This document shows, piece by piece, positions 9,573-17,504 of a stretch of 64,000 nucleotides of DNA. The stretch is from contig DIXT01000030.1 in assembly GCA_002436085.1 (NCBI GenBank), positions 1 to 64,000 on the forward strand. The letters run 5' to 3'. A program made the position numbers and the translations under genes. This DNA comes from Anaerolineaceae bacterium UBA6073. Lineage in GTDB: Bacteria > Chloroflexota > Anaerolineae > Anaerolineales > Anaerolineaceae. Position 1 is the stretch's first letter; every line of letters begins with the position of its first letter. The notes under the pieces are model-generated. The model worked only from the letters and a program-made list of their open reading frames with translations, was not told where the DNA came from and searched no databases.

Positions 9573-9749
9573 ATGGCAGTGCCTGTGAGAGAGACCCGCT
9601 TACCCCGCGGGGGAGCATGCCTTGTGAAAAGAAAAATTATCAATTTAGAAAATAGCCGTTCCAAATCTCTGGAATTAATCAATAATTTCCCTGAAATAAA
9701 TATTCTCTCCTTGATTTCAGGCAATAAAACATCTGGGATTGAAAACTAA
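9573..9749 (+). CDS. Possible small ORF, 58 residues, unrecognised
   Basis: An ATG at 9573 opens a 58-codon frame ending in TAA at 9747. The product begins MAVPVRETRLPRGG and then turns basic and Asn/Ile-rich. No clear ribosome-binding site or known domain is seen. It fills most of the 285-bp gap before the NYN gene, which otherwise holds no obvious feature. It may be spurious or part of a leader. Confidence 0.2.
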   Translation: MAVPVRETRLPRGGACLVKRKIINLENSRSKSLELINNFPEINILSLISGNKTSGIEN

Positions 9750-9773
9750 TCCTAATAAAAGCGTGGGAGGGCC

Positions 9774-10328
9774 ATGAGTGAGAGAGTTACTTTTTTTATT
9801 GACGGGACAAATCTCTACTTCGGACTGATTAAAGACCTTCAAAGACTTGACCTCGACTTTCAAAAGCTGGTGCAAAAACTCCTCAACGGCAGGACCTTAT
9901 CGCGGGTCTACTATTATGCTGTGGCCCCAACCGAGGAACAAGCCACCCTGGAGACTGAAATAGAACGCTATAAACGGCAGATGAAGTTCCTTGAGGCCTT
10001 GCGCCGCACCCCTTACTTTGAAGTTGTCCTGGGGCGATTGGTCTTGCACAACGGATCTTACATCGAAAAAGGGGTAGACGTCGCCATTGCTGTGGACATG
10101 CTTGACCTGCAAAACACGTATGAGACCGCGGTCCTCATTTCTGGTGACTCGGATTTTTGCCGGGCAGTCCAGCTTGTCAAGCGGGGCGGAAAACATGTTG
10201 AAAATGCCAGCACCAGAACCATCTCTTCCAGGGATTTGCAGCAGGCTTGCGATGTCTTTTACCTGTTGGACGGCGAGTACCTTAAAGATTGCTGGCGCTA
10301 CAAGACGTCCACGTTTTTGAGTCAATAA
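9774..10328 (+). CDS. NYN (LabA/DUF88-type) PIN-like domain protein
   Basis: A 184-residue protein of the NYN family, predicted metal-dependent ribonucleases related to PIN domains. Visible acidic motifs are FFIDGTNLYF at the N-terminus, KGVDVAIAVDML in the middle and LISGDSDFCRAV, which together supply the conserved aspartates. GGAGG lies just upstream of the ATG. The next gene starts 14 bp downstream on the same strand, so the two are probably co-transcribed. The cellular RNA target is not known. Confidence 0.85.
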   Translation: MSERVTFFIDGTNLYFGLIKDLQRLDLDFQKLVQKLLNGRTLSRVYYYAVAPTEEQATLETEIERYKRQMKFLEALRRTPYFEVVLGRLVLHNGSYIEKGVDVAIAVDMLDLQNTYETAVLISGDSDFCRAVQLVKRGGKHVENASTRTISSRDLQQACDVFYLLDGEYLKDCWRYKTSTFLSQ

Positions 10329-10342
10329 ATCCGGGAATACAG

Positions 10343-11383
10343 ATGACAGCTTCTTTTCTGGAGAACGAAATACTGGAACAGACGTCTGTCCTGCGCCGTT
10401 TACTTGGGCGGGGCGTGGAAGAGGCGCGGGAACTGATTAACCCGCTGAAAGGCCGGTTTCACTATATCCTTATCGCAGCCCGCGGCAGCTCTGATAACGC
10501 GGCGCGCTACGCGCAATATCTGTTTCAAATTGTCAATCACATTCCAGTCGCGCTGGCAACACCATCTGTTTTTTCCGTGTATCGCCAACCTCCTCAGCTT
10601 GAGGGGGCGCTGGTCCTGGGAATTTCCCAATCTGGCAAGTCTCCGGATGTGATCTCCGTGTTGGACGCCGCGCGGACCCAAAAGCGCCCGACAATTGCCA
10701 TCACCAACATTCCCGGCTCGCCGCTGGAAGCTTCCGCGGATTTCACGCTAGCGCTTGACGCAGGTCCCGAGCTTTCGGTGGCGGCGACCAAAACCTACAC
10801 AAGCTCGTTGGCAGCGATTGCCCTGATTTCCGCCGCGCTTTCCGGTGAAAAGCGCCGACTGGATGAGCTCGCCAGGCTGCCGGACCAGGCGGAGGCGGCG
10901 TTGGCGTTCTCCCTAACGCTTACAGCGCGCATGGAGCGTTTCCGCTTCATGCAGCACGGCGCTGTCATCGGGCGCGGCTACAACTACAGCACTGCGTTTG
11001 AGATTGCGCTGAAGATCAAAGAACTCACCGGCGTTACGACAGTTCCCTATTCCTCCGCGGACTTCCTGCACGGACCGGTGGCTTCGCTGCATCAAGGCTA
11101 TCCACTGTTGGCAGTTGCGCCATCAGGCGTGATGTACCGCGATACTGCGGCGTTGATCCGGAAAGCTCGGCGCCTGGGGGCTGAGCTGGTGGTCATATCC
11201 GACCGGGAAGAAGCGCTTGGGATGGCGCAGTTAGCCTTGCCCTTGGCTCCCGGTACTCCGGAATGGCTTTCTCCCATCCCAGCGGTCATCCCCGGGCAGG
11301 TGCTGGCATGGCAGATGGCGCTTGGGCGCGGCTTGGACCCGGATCATCCCAGGGGATTGTCAAAAATCACAGAAACGTATTAA
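10343..11383 (+). CDS. SIS-domain protein, AgaS/GlmS-isomerase-like
   Basis: A 346-residue protein with two SIS (sugar isomerase) domains, like the isomerase half of GlmS and AgaS-type amino-sugar-phosphate isomerases/deaminases. Visible sites are AARGSSDNAARYAQY, the phosphosugar-binding GISQSGKSPDVI, AATKTYTSSLA and GRGYNYSTAFEIALKIKELT. No glutaminase domain is present, so it is not a full GlmS. The start at 10343 follows the NYN stop by 14 bp. It probably acts on glucosamine- or galactosamine-phosphate; the exact substrate is uncertain. Confidence 0.85.
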   Translation: MTASFLENEILEQTSVLRRLLGRGVEEARELINPLKGRFHYILIAARGSSDNAARYAQYLFQIVNHIPVALATPSVFSVYRQPPQLEGALVLGISQSGKSPDVISVLDAARTQKRPTIAITNIPGSPLEASADFTLALDAGPELSVAATKTYTSSLAAIALISAALSGEKRRLDELARLPDQAEAALAFSLTLTARMERFRFMQHGAVIGRGYNYSTAFEIALKIKELTGVTTVPYSSADFLHGPVASLHQGYPLLAVAPSGVMYRDTAALIRKARRLGAELVVISDREEALGMAQLALPLAPGTPEWLSPIPAVIPGQVLAWQMALGRGLDPDHPRGLSKITETY

Positions 11384-11501
11384 GCAGCAATTGCGCAGGG
11401 CATATCGTGCTGAATGTTGAAGTTTCTGAAGCAGGGCTCTTTGCGTTACATGTCTATTCAGACATCCTTCATATTCATTAGATTCTTGCGCAGCACACAT
11501 C

Positions 11502-11543
11502 TTGTCACTTTGGCATGTGCACTTTAGGGTACCAGAGTGACAA
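11502..11543. repeat. Imperfect inverted repeat in intergenic gap
   Basis: Arms TTGTCACTTTGG (11502-11513) and CCAGAGTGACAA (11532-11543) pair with one wobble over an 18-nt loop. No T-tract follows on either strand, so it is not a clear terminator. The rest of the 11384-11710 gap shows no gene. Confidence 0.45.
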
Positions 11544-11710
11544 AATAAATACTCAGCCAACTGCCAGGTGAGGATTATCCGCTTTACGCAGTACCTTTCA
11601 GGCTATTAAAACGACAAAATTTCGTTCGAAATACGCTTCCAAGTAAGCCCAGGTATGTCATAATGGGCTAGATAAGCCTCCATATTCGCGACAACACAAC
11701 TGACCTTAAT

Positions 11711-11748
11711 AAACAAAGGCGGATGTAATTCAGCATCCGCCTTTGTTT
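11711..11748 (-). terminator. Terminator of the sulfur-transfer fusion gene
   Basis: A 15-bp stem (arms 11711-11725 and 11734-11748) around an 8-nt loop is followed on the minus strand by a T-rich stretch (TTTATT). It lies 18 bp beyond the minus-strand stop. Confidence 0.8.
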
Positions 11749-11766
11749 TGGAATTTCGGGTATCGT

Positions 11767-14241
11767 TTAGATAAAGAAATGCGTGTTGGTTGTGGTCGCG
11801 TCGGCAGCCATAGTGGCAACCCCGGCAACTTCCACGCCGTCAATCAATTCTTCCTGCCTGATGCCCATCAAATCCATGGTCATCTGACACGCCAGAAGTC
11901 TTACCCCGTTTTGCTGTGCGGTCTTGATTAACTCCGGCAGGGAATCGATGTTCTTTTGTTTTATGAGGCTTTTAATCATGCCGGTCCCCACGCCCAGCAT
12001 ATGCATCTGGGAGAGAATGGCTTTGTTCGCGCCGCGCGGCATCATCCAACCAAACATGCGCTCAATCAGATTCTTCTTGATCGCGGGCGGGTTGTCCTTG
12101 CGCAGCAGATTCAAACCCCAGAAGGTGAAGAAGAGCGTCGCCCGTTGTCCCATGGACGCAAAGCCGTTGGCGATGATAAAAGCGGCAATGGCTTTATCCA
12201 GCTCACCGGAGAAGACAATCATGGTCATATCTTTTTGCCTTCCATTTTGCGACCCATTTTTGCTCATCGCAGACGCTTCTTCACTTTCTTCAACAGACAG
12301 ACCCTTCTGCACGCGAGCGGTAATCACGCCGCCGGCATTTTCCAGGCTGAGCAGTGTGTTGCCTGTGGTTTTTGCCCAGGCGCCGACGTCGTTGGCAAAG
12401 CCGTAATCGGTGGCTTTGACGGTGACGATATCTCCGTCTCCCATTTCCTTGACTTTGTTATACAGTTTGAGGATTGGGCCTGGGCACTGCAAACCGCAGG
12501 CGTCCAGTTGGTATTCGCTGCCCGCAGGGGTAGGGGCGGCAGCTTTGGGAAGGGTCATGGTCTTAGTCTCCGGTTCGGGGGTATGGGATTGTGGGCTGAC
12601 GGCGTACGCATAGGTTTTGTAGCCGCCGCTGAGGTTATGGGCATCAAAACCGCGCTGTCGCAGTATGCGGACTGCGAAGTACGACCGCTGGCCTGTTGCG
12701 CAGTACACCAGAATTTTGCGGTCTTTGGGAAGTTCACCCAAACGCTCGCGCAACTGCTGGAGGGGGATGTTGCGGCTGCCCGGTATGCTGCCAAGCGTGC
12801 CTTCTTCGGGCAGGCGGACGTCCAGGATGAGCCAGGCGCTGCGGTCCAGAGCTTCCACTTCGTTCCAGTGCTTCACGGGCGCGTCTCCGCGCAGGATGTT
12901 ACCGGCAGCGAAGCCAGCAATATTCACAGGGTCACGAGCAGAGCCAAATGGAGGCGCATACGATAGTTCCAAGTCTTCCAGGTCATACACGCTCAGCTTG
13001 CCTTTAATGGCGGCGGCCATGACATCAATGCGCTTGTCCACGCCGTCCGGTCCGACTGCTTGAGCGCCGTAGATGCGGCCGTCTTCAGGGGAGAAGAGCA
13101 GCTTCAACGCCATTTGGGCTGCGCCAGGGTAGTACGAGGCATGGCTGTTAGAGTGGATAATCACAGATTCAAAAGGCAAACCAGCCTGCTCCAGTTGGCG
13201 CTGGTTCAAACCCGTCGATGCAACGGTCAAATCAAAAACCTTAACGACGGAAGTGCCCTGTACTCCGGGGAATTTCATAGGTCGCCCCGCGATTGCATCG
13301 GCGGCGGCGCGCCCTTCGCGACTGGCAGGCCCCGCAAGCGCCAGGAATGTCGGCTGCTTGAGGATGTTGTGGGTTACCTGAGCGTCATCGCCTACAGCGT
13401 AGATATCCGGGTCGGAGGTCTGCATCTGGTCGTTGGTGACGATTGTCCCACGCACGCCCAATTCCAGTCCGGCTGCTTTCGCCAGCGAGGTCTCAGGACG
13501 CACGCCGATCGCCAATACAACCATATCGGTTGGCAGTGCCTCACCGCTTGCCAGGTTCACCTGCAGCCTGCCGTCTGCGCCTGTCTTCTCAATGCTCTCC
13601 AGACCGTCGCCCAGCACCAGACCGATTTTGTGAAAGGCCAGATGATGATGGACCATGGCAGCCAATTCAAAATCCACGGGCGCCATGACTTGATTGAGCA
13701 TCTCCACCACGCTGACCTGCAAGCCCTTATCAGCCAGGTTTTCAGCAATCTCGAGGCCGATAAAACCGCCTCCAACCACGACCACGCTCTTGGGGCGGGT
13801 TTCGGTCAGGCAGCTTTCAATTGCATCCATCTCAGGGATATTATGCAGGATGTACACCCCCGGCAGATCCACTCCGGGCAGGGGCGGCACAATCGGCACT
13901 GCGCCAGTGGCGAGCACCAGCTTGTCATAGCTCTCTTGATACTCCCGACCGGCTGTGAGGTCTTTGACCGTGACGGTTTTATTCTGCCGGTCGATGGAGA
14001 GCACTTCGTTGTTGGTGCGCGCCTCAACATTCAGCAAATCCCTCAAGTCTTTAGGCGTAACTACCAGGAGCTGGTCGCGATCCTGAATCGTCCCGCCAAT
14101 GTGATACGGAAGCCCGCAGTTAGCAAAGGAGACATACGGCCCCTTTTCCAACATAATAATTTCCGCATTTTCATCCACCCGGCGTAAACGGGCTGCCGTA
14201 CTGGCGCCGCCTGCGACGCCTCCCACAATTACAACTTTCAT
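11767..14241 (-). CDS. CoA-disulfide-reductase-like flavoprotein fused to rhodanese, TusA and DsrE domains
   Basis: An 824-residue cytoplasmic multidomain protein. Residues 1-450 are a FAD/NAD(P)H pyridine-nucleotide-disulfide oxidoreductase with GGVAGGASTAARLRR, the single active cysteine Cys42 in SFANCGLPYHIGG, the second nucleotide fold VVVVGGGFIGLE (153-164) and YAVGDDAQV. Residues 455-545 are a rhodanese domain with Cys514 in VYCATGQRS. Residues 577-645 are a TusA-like domain with CGLQCPGP (Cys582, Cys586). Residues 672-824 are a DsrE-type domain with Cys785 in LLACQMTMD. The chain of reactive cysteines suggests persulfide reduction and sulfur relay in one polypeptide. It is 4 bp downstream of an ArsR regulator and probably under its control. 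Substrate (CoA persulfide, polysulfide or other) is inferred. Confidence 0.9.
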   Translation of the reverse strand: MKVVIVGGVAGGASTAARLRRVDENAEIIMLEKGPYVSFANCGLPYHIGGTIQDRDQLLVVTPKDLRDLLNVEARTNNEVLSIDRQNKTVTVKDLTAGREYQESYDKLVLATGAVPIVPPLPGVDLPGVYILHNIPEMDAIESCLTETRPKSVVVVGGGFIGLEIAENLADKGLQVSVVEMLNQVMAPVDFELAAMVHHHLAFHKIGLVLGDGLESIEKTGADGRLQVNLASGEALPTDMVVLAIGVRPETSLAKAAGLELGVRGTIVTNDQMQTSDPDIYAVGDDAQVTHNILKQPTFLALAGPASREGRAAADAIAGRPMKFPGVQGTSVVKVFDLTVASTGLNQRQLEQAGLPFESVIIHSNSHASYYPGAAQMALKLLFSPEDGRIYGAQAVGPDGVDKRIDVMAAAIKGKLSVYDLEDLELSYAPPFGSARDPVNIAGFAAGNILRGDAPVKHWNEVEALDRSAWLILDVRLPEEGTLGSIPGSRNIPLQQLRERLGELPKDRKILVYCATGQRSYFAVRILRQRGFDAHNLSGGYKTYAYAVSPQSHTPEPETKTMTLPKAAAPTPAGSEYQLDACGLQCPGPILKLYNKVKEMGDGDIVTVKATDYGFANDVGAWAKTTGNTLLSLENAGGVITARVQKGLSVEESEEASAMSKNGSQNGRQKDMTMIVFSGELDKAIAAFIIANGFASMGQRATLFFTFWGLNLLRKDNPPAIKKNLIERMFGWMMPRGANKAILSQMHMLGVGTGMIKSLIKQKNIDSLPELIKTAQQNGVRLLACQMTMDLMGIRQEELIDGVEVAGVATMAADATTTNTHFFI

Positions 14242-14244
14242 ACC

Positions 14245-14652
14245 TTACTCCTTGTCGCTGAATACTTCGTCTGACGGATAAGAACATTGAATAGCAGCAG
14301 TCAGTTTCGCCCGTTCTGACAGCTGTTGATTAAGTACCTGGCGCAGCAAGTCCAACGCGTCCGTAATGCGTGTGTCGGTCATTGTGTAAAGGTTGGAAGT
14401 GCCGCGTTTTTTAACATGAACAAGGGATCGTTCTCTCAGCACCCGCAGATGGCGGGAAACAGTGGACTGCGGGAGCTTCATCCTTTCCGTCAATTCCCCG
14501 ACGGATTGCGGACCTTCTCTGAGGAGGTAGAGCAGCAAAATACGCGTCGGATCACCCAAGGCGTAGCACACCTGCTGATGCAGCAGCAATATTTCAGCTT
14601 CCGTTACGCTGCCGCGCATAACATTGAGGGAGGTTTCGTTTTCTGTGCTCAT
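14245..14652 (-). CDS. ArsR-family transcriptional repressor
   Basis: A 135-residue winged-helix regulator. The ArsR core is visible as CYALGDPTRILLLYLL, SVGELTERM, and recognition helix PQSTVSRHLRVLRERSLV, ending in the wing KKRGTSNLYTM. The start at 14652 is preferred over in-frame GTG 14709 and ATGs 14670 and 14664. It leaves room for a TATACT-like -10 at 14681-14686 and for a palindromic operator immediately upstream. A single Cys in the core (VCYALGD) and one near the C-terminus (AIQCSYPSD) could sense thiols or persulfides, as in SqrR/BigR-type members. That is inference. It is co-transcribed with the sulfur-transfer fusion gene. Confidence 0.85.
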   Translation of the reverse strand: MSTENETSLNVMRGSVTEAEILLLHQQVCYALGDPTRILLLYLLREGPQSVGELTERMKLPQSTVSRHLRVLRERSLVHVKKRGTSNLYTMTDTRITDALDLLRQVLNQQLSERAKLTAAIQCSYPSDEVFSDKE

Positions 14653-14661
14653 ATCTTCATC

Positions 14662-14686
14662 CATCCGCATAAACGGATGAAGTATA
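14662..14686 (-). promoter_or_regulatory. Probable ArsR operator overlapping -10 box
   Basis: Perfect arms CATCCG (14662-14667) and CGGATG (14674-14679) flank a 6-nt spacer, extended outward by matching CTTCAT-like and ATAT sequences. On the minus strand TATACT occupies 14686-14681, so a bound repressor would block the promoter. Proposed for autoregulation of the arsR-oxidoreductase operon. Confidence 0.55.
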
Positions 14687-14694
14687 TCACCATA

Positions 14695-14710
14695 TGTGAA
14701 AAGAGTCACA
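14695..14710. promoter_or_regulatory. CRP/FNR-type palindrome
   Basis: TGTGA (14695-14699), 6 nt, TCACA (14706-14710) is an exact match to the classical CRP consensus. It lies between the divergent arsR and lplA genes and just upstream of the arsR -10 box. A CRP/FNR-family regulator is the inferred binder. Confidence 0.4.
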
Positions 14711-14756
14711 AGTATTTTGCAAGGTAGAGTGGCATTTTTCCCTGCAAGGAAGTCCG

Positions 14757-14784
14757 TTAAACCGATCGAGCTTTAGGCTATAAT
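14757..14784 (+). promoter_or_regulatory. Putative promoter of lplA
   Basis: TTAAAC (14757-14762), 16-bp spacer, TATAAT (14779-14784). It lies 70 bp before the chosen lplA start. The -10 is perfect and the -35 weak. Confidence 0.45.
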
Positions 14785-14853
14785 CAGATTACTGGATTGC
14801 TGATGTGCCCGCAGGAAAATCCAGCTTAAACGAATGTTTTGCCAAAGGTGCCT

Positions 14854-15861
14854 ATGCTATATGTCGACAACCAAAATCAACATGATCCCGCAATAAATCT
14901 TGCCCTGGAAGAATACCTGATCCGGAACATCGCCCCGACAGAAGAACTGCTCCTGTTCTACATCAACGAACCCTCGATTATCATTGGCAGGCATCAGAAC
15001 ACCATCGCTGAAATCAATGTGGAATATGTCCGGGAGCAAGGACTGCACGTGGTGCGTCGGCTTTCGGGTGGGGGGGCTGTGTATCACGACCTGGGAAATC
15101 TGAATTTCAGCTTTATCGCTCCGAACGTCGGCGGCAATTTCGCGAATTTTCAGAAATTTACCGCGCCTGTGATCCAGGTGCTGCGGGGTTTGGGCGTGCC
15201 AGCTGAGCTGAGCGGGCGCAACGACATCCTGGCCGAAGGCCGCAAGATATCCGGAAACGCGCAGTATGTGTCCGGAGCGCGCATAGTCAGCCACGGCACA
15301 TTGCTCTACAACACCGACCTGGAGGAAATTGGCAAGGCGCTGCGCGTGAAAGCTTCGAAAATTGAATCCAAGGGGATCAAGTCTGTGCGCAGCCGGGTGG
15401 CCAATATCACCGAATTCCTGACTGAGCCAGTCGATATCCTAAGCTTTCGCCGTCAAGTTTTGCTGGGGGTGTTCCAAGAGCATCACAACGCTTTTAGCGC
15501 GGCAGAAATTCCGGAGTATCAGCTTACACCGCTGGATTGGGAAGCCGTACGGCAGCTCGCGCGCGAACGCTACAAGTCCTGGGAGTGGAACTACGGATCC
15601 TCGCCCGCATTTAATTTACAGCGCTCCGTGCGCTACGCCGGCGGGGAAATCGAAGTGTACCTGATCGCCCAGAAAGGCATACTGCAGTCAATAAAGTTTA
15701 TCGGTGATTTCTTTGGACAGCGCGACATCGCTGAATTGGAGGAGCACCTGGTCGGCTGCGGGTACTTACCGGAAGCGCTGGAGGAACGGCTGGCGGCTTT
15801 TGACATCAACCAGTATTTCGCGGGTTTTTCTTCTGCTGAGCTGCTCTCCCTGCTTTATTGA
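14854..15861 (+). CDS. lplA: Lipoate-protein ligase A
   Basis: A 335-residue cytoplasmic enzyme that activates free lipoate with ATP and attaches it to lysines of E2 or GcvH domains. The E. coli enzyme is about the same length. Hallmarks are the RRLSGGGAVYHDLGN loop, GRNDILAEGRKISGNAQ carrying the catalytic lysine, and HGTLLYNTDLEEI, followed by a C-terminal accessory domain. The ATG at 14854 is chosen because AAAGGTG precedes it. A TTG at 14839 is an alternative. It is divergent from the sulfur operon. Confidence 0.9.
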   Translation: MLYVDNQNQHDPAINLALEEYLIRNIAPTEELLLFYINEPSIIIGRHQNTIAEINVEYVREQGLHVVRRLSGGGAVYHDLGNLNFSFIAPNVGGNFANFQKFTAPVIQVLRGLGVPAELSGRNDILAEGRKISGNAQYVSGARIVSHGTLLYNTDLEEIGKALRVKASKIESKGIKSVRSRVANITEFLTEPVDILSFRRQVLLGVFQEHHNAFSAAEIPEYQLTPLDWEAVRQLARERYKSWEWNYGSSPAFNLQRSVRYAGGEIEVYLIAQKGILQSIKFIGDFFGQRDIAELEEHLVGCGYLPEALEERLAAFDINQYFAGFSSAELLSLLY

Positions 15862-15924
15862 ATTCCTTTACGTTGAATAGTTTGCATAGGGATTCTGGCC
15901 GAATGGCTTGTATCCGCAATCCGC

Positions 15925-15949
15925 TATTAATACAATATAAGTATTAATA
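15925..15949. promoter_or_regulatory. Perfect 9-bp inverted repeat upstream of lipoprotein gene
   Basis: TATTAATAC (15925-15933) and GTATTAATA (15941-15949) flank a 7-nt AT spacer. It sits 40 bp before the lipoprotein start, in the promoter region, and looks like a dimeric regulator site. The cognate regulator is unknown. Confidence 0.45.
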
Positions 15950-15989
15950 GACCGGTTCACCCGGATCCAATAATATGAATGAGGTAGAT

Positions 15990-16394
15990 ATGTTCAAACG
16001 AAACCTTTTAGGCGCAATTGCAGCTTTTCTCCTGATTTCTATCCTGGCAGCCTGCACCAGTGCTGCAAGCACACCCGCAGCAGTACCGGAAGTCGTCCAG
16101 CCTGCTGAGACAACCAGCGCGCCCGCAGCCACGGAAGCCGTGCAGCCAACCGTTGAAGCCAGCCAGCCAGCCGCGACGGAAGCTGCTCAAGCCCCAAGCA
16201 CGCTCTCCGATGCGGAAATGGAAGCTTTAATACTGCAAAAACTGCAGGGCAGCCCGCACACCCTGTCTTTTGTTCTCGAAGAGAACCGCACGGCCGAAGA
16301 ATGGTCCGAGATCCTGGACCGGATGATTGGGTACGGTGCTAAGATAAACGCGGAGGAAAAGCAGCTCATTATTGACTGGCTGGTCAGCCGCTAA
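15990..16394 (+). CDS. Small lipoprotein with heme-less cytochrome-like C-terminal domain
   Basis: A 134-residue secreted lipoprotein. The signal peptide ends in a lipobox ILAAC with Cys22, followed by a low-complexity Ala/Pro/Thr/Glu linker (about 25-70). The C-terminal domain (about 72-134) contains the pattern TAEEWSEILDRMIGYGAKI followed by EEKQLIIDWL, typical of small c-type cytochrome domains. Where such domains carry CxxCH, this protein has QGSPH (86-90), so only the His remains. The start at 15990 follows GAGG. A heme-free structural or redox-accessory role is possible; function is unknown. Confidence 0.7.
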   Translation: MFKRNLLGAIAAFLLISILAACTSAASTPAAVPEVVQPAETTSAPAATEAVQPTVEASQPAATEAAQAPSTLSDAEMEALILQKLQGSPHTLSFVLEENRTAEEWSEILDRMIGYGAKINAEEKQLIIDWLVSR

Positions 16395-16416
16395 AAGCCA
16401 GGAATAAACAGCGCAG

Positions 16417-16440
16417 CCGCCGGGTTTTCCCGGCGGTTTT
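16417..16440 (+). terminator. Intrinsic terminator after small lipoprotein gene
   Basis: CCGCCGGG, loop TTTT, CCCGGCGG, then TTTT. It lies 22 bp after the stop. Confidence 0.85.
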
Positions 16441-16469
16441 GCGTTAAATTAATTATGTCGGTTTATATG

Positions 16470-17504
16470 TCAGGAAGGCTTCTCATCTTCCCGGTTCGGA
16501 TTTTCAAGAGGGGAGGGGGGCTCAGCAAATGGCGAAGGCAGCTTCTGCGCGGCGGCTTTCTTATTTTCCTCGCTGCGCCGGTCGTAGCGTTTGGTGGTAT
16601 CCGCGCTGGCGTGCCCGGCAATGGCAGAGACCGTCAGGACGTCCACCTGGGCGCTGAGCAGATCAGTGATGGAAGTGCGGCGCAAGTCGTGTGGGGTAAA
16701 GTCATCCAATCCCGCCTGGGTCTGGCGGTGTTTCAGCAGATAGTATACTGCCTGAGGAGTCAGGCGTTTGAGCATCACCCGTCCGGATTTCGTCACGCGT
16801 GTGAATAACGGCCCAAGTTGTTTTCCGCGCAGCTCCAGCCAGTTCTGCAGCGCGCCCACCGCGTCCACTTGCAGGTAAACCTGACGCTTTTTACTGCCCT
16901 TGCCCAGAATACGCAGCTTCCCTTCCTTCAGGTCGAGGTCAGCCAGGTTCAGGTCCACAATTTCCTGCCGCCGGACCGCCGCGGCGTACAACACCATAAT
17001 CACCGCCGCGTCGCGCACGCCCAGGGTCGGGTTTTTACCATCCGCAAGGCAGCTATTAATCAGCGCGCGCAGCTCCTCCATCTTCAAGGTGCGTCCGCGC
17101 GGCAGGGTTTCCGAGCGCAGGGATTTGACCCCGGCGGCGCGGTAATAATCGTTATGGTCGGCATACAGACCAAGCTGATAGCTTTCCGCCAGCACACGCC
17201 GCAGCGCGACCAGGTGTTTATTCACCGAGGACTTCGCGTAACCAATATCCACCATGTATGCCGCCAGTCCGCTGGTGTGCTCGTAACGCAGCAGCTCCCA
17301 CGGAAAGGCCAGCGCATCGCTCATCGCCCCGCCAGACAAGATGTAAACAAGATTGTTTAGCGCCGTGTGCTGCGAACGCCGGCCAGACGGGCTGAGCGTA
17401 TTCAGGTAAGCCTGCGCGGGGGAGGGGGCGCCTGGGTCGCGCTGCTGAATTTCAGTCAGGTTAGGAAGGTTTAGCGGGGACCTTGTTTTGGATTTTCCTG
17501 CCAT
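16470..17504 (-). CDS. Tyrosine recombinase / integrase
   Basis: A 344-residue site-specific recombinase of the lambda-integrase/XerCD family. An N-terminal SAM-like core-binding domain (about 25-125) precedes the catalytic domain. The catalytic set is visible: Arg178 in AAVRRQEI, Lys near 203-206 in GKGSKKR, His272 and Arg275 in HDLRRTS, His298 in GHAS, and nucleophile Tyr307 in TKRYDRR. The acidic, proline-rich tail is unusual. No other phage or transposon gene, tRNA or clear att repeat is seen nearby, so it appears to be an orphan next to a gene-poor scar. Confidence 0.9.
   Translation of the reverse strand: MAGKSKTRSPLNLPNLTEIQQRDPGAPSPAQAYLNTLSPSGRRSQHTALNNLVYILSGGAMSDALAFPWELLRYEHTSGLAAYMVDIGYAKSSVNKHLVALRRVLAESYQLGLYADHNDYYRAAGVKSLRSETLPRGRTLKMEELRALINSCLADGKNPTLGVRDAAVIMVLYAAAVRRQEIVDLNLADLDLKEGKLRILGKGSKKRQVYLQVDAVGALQNWLELRGKQLGPLFTRVTKSGRVMLKRLTPQAVYYLLKHRQTQAGLDDFTPHDLRRTSITDLLSAQVDVLTVSAIAGHASADTTKRYDRRSEENKKAAAQKLPSPFAEPPSPLENPNREDEKPS

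Noticed and set aside
10343..11383. Full glucosamine-6-phosphate synthase
   Set aside because: No N-terminal glutaminase domain; only the SIS isomerase part is encoded.
11956..12966. Plus-strand open frame of 336 codons
   Set aside because: Antisense to the rhodanese/TusA/DsrE part of the fusion gene; high G+C at codon position three of the real gene explains it.
13060..14187. Long plus-strand open frame of 375 codons
   Set aside because: It is the antisense shadow of the well-supported oxidoreductase gene and shows no domain.
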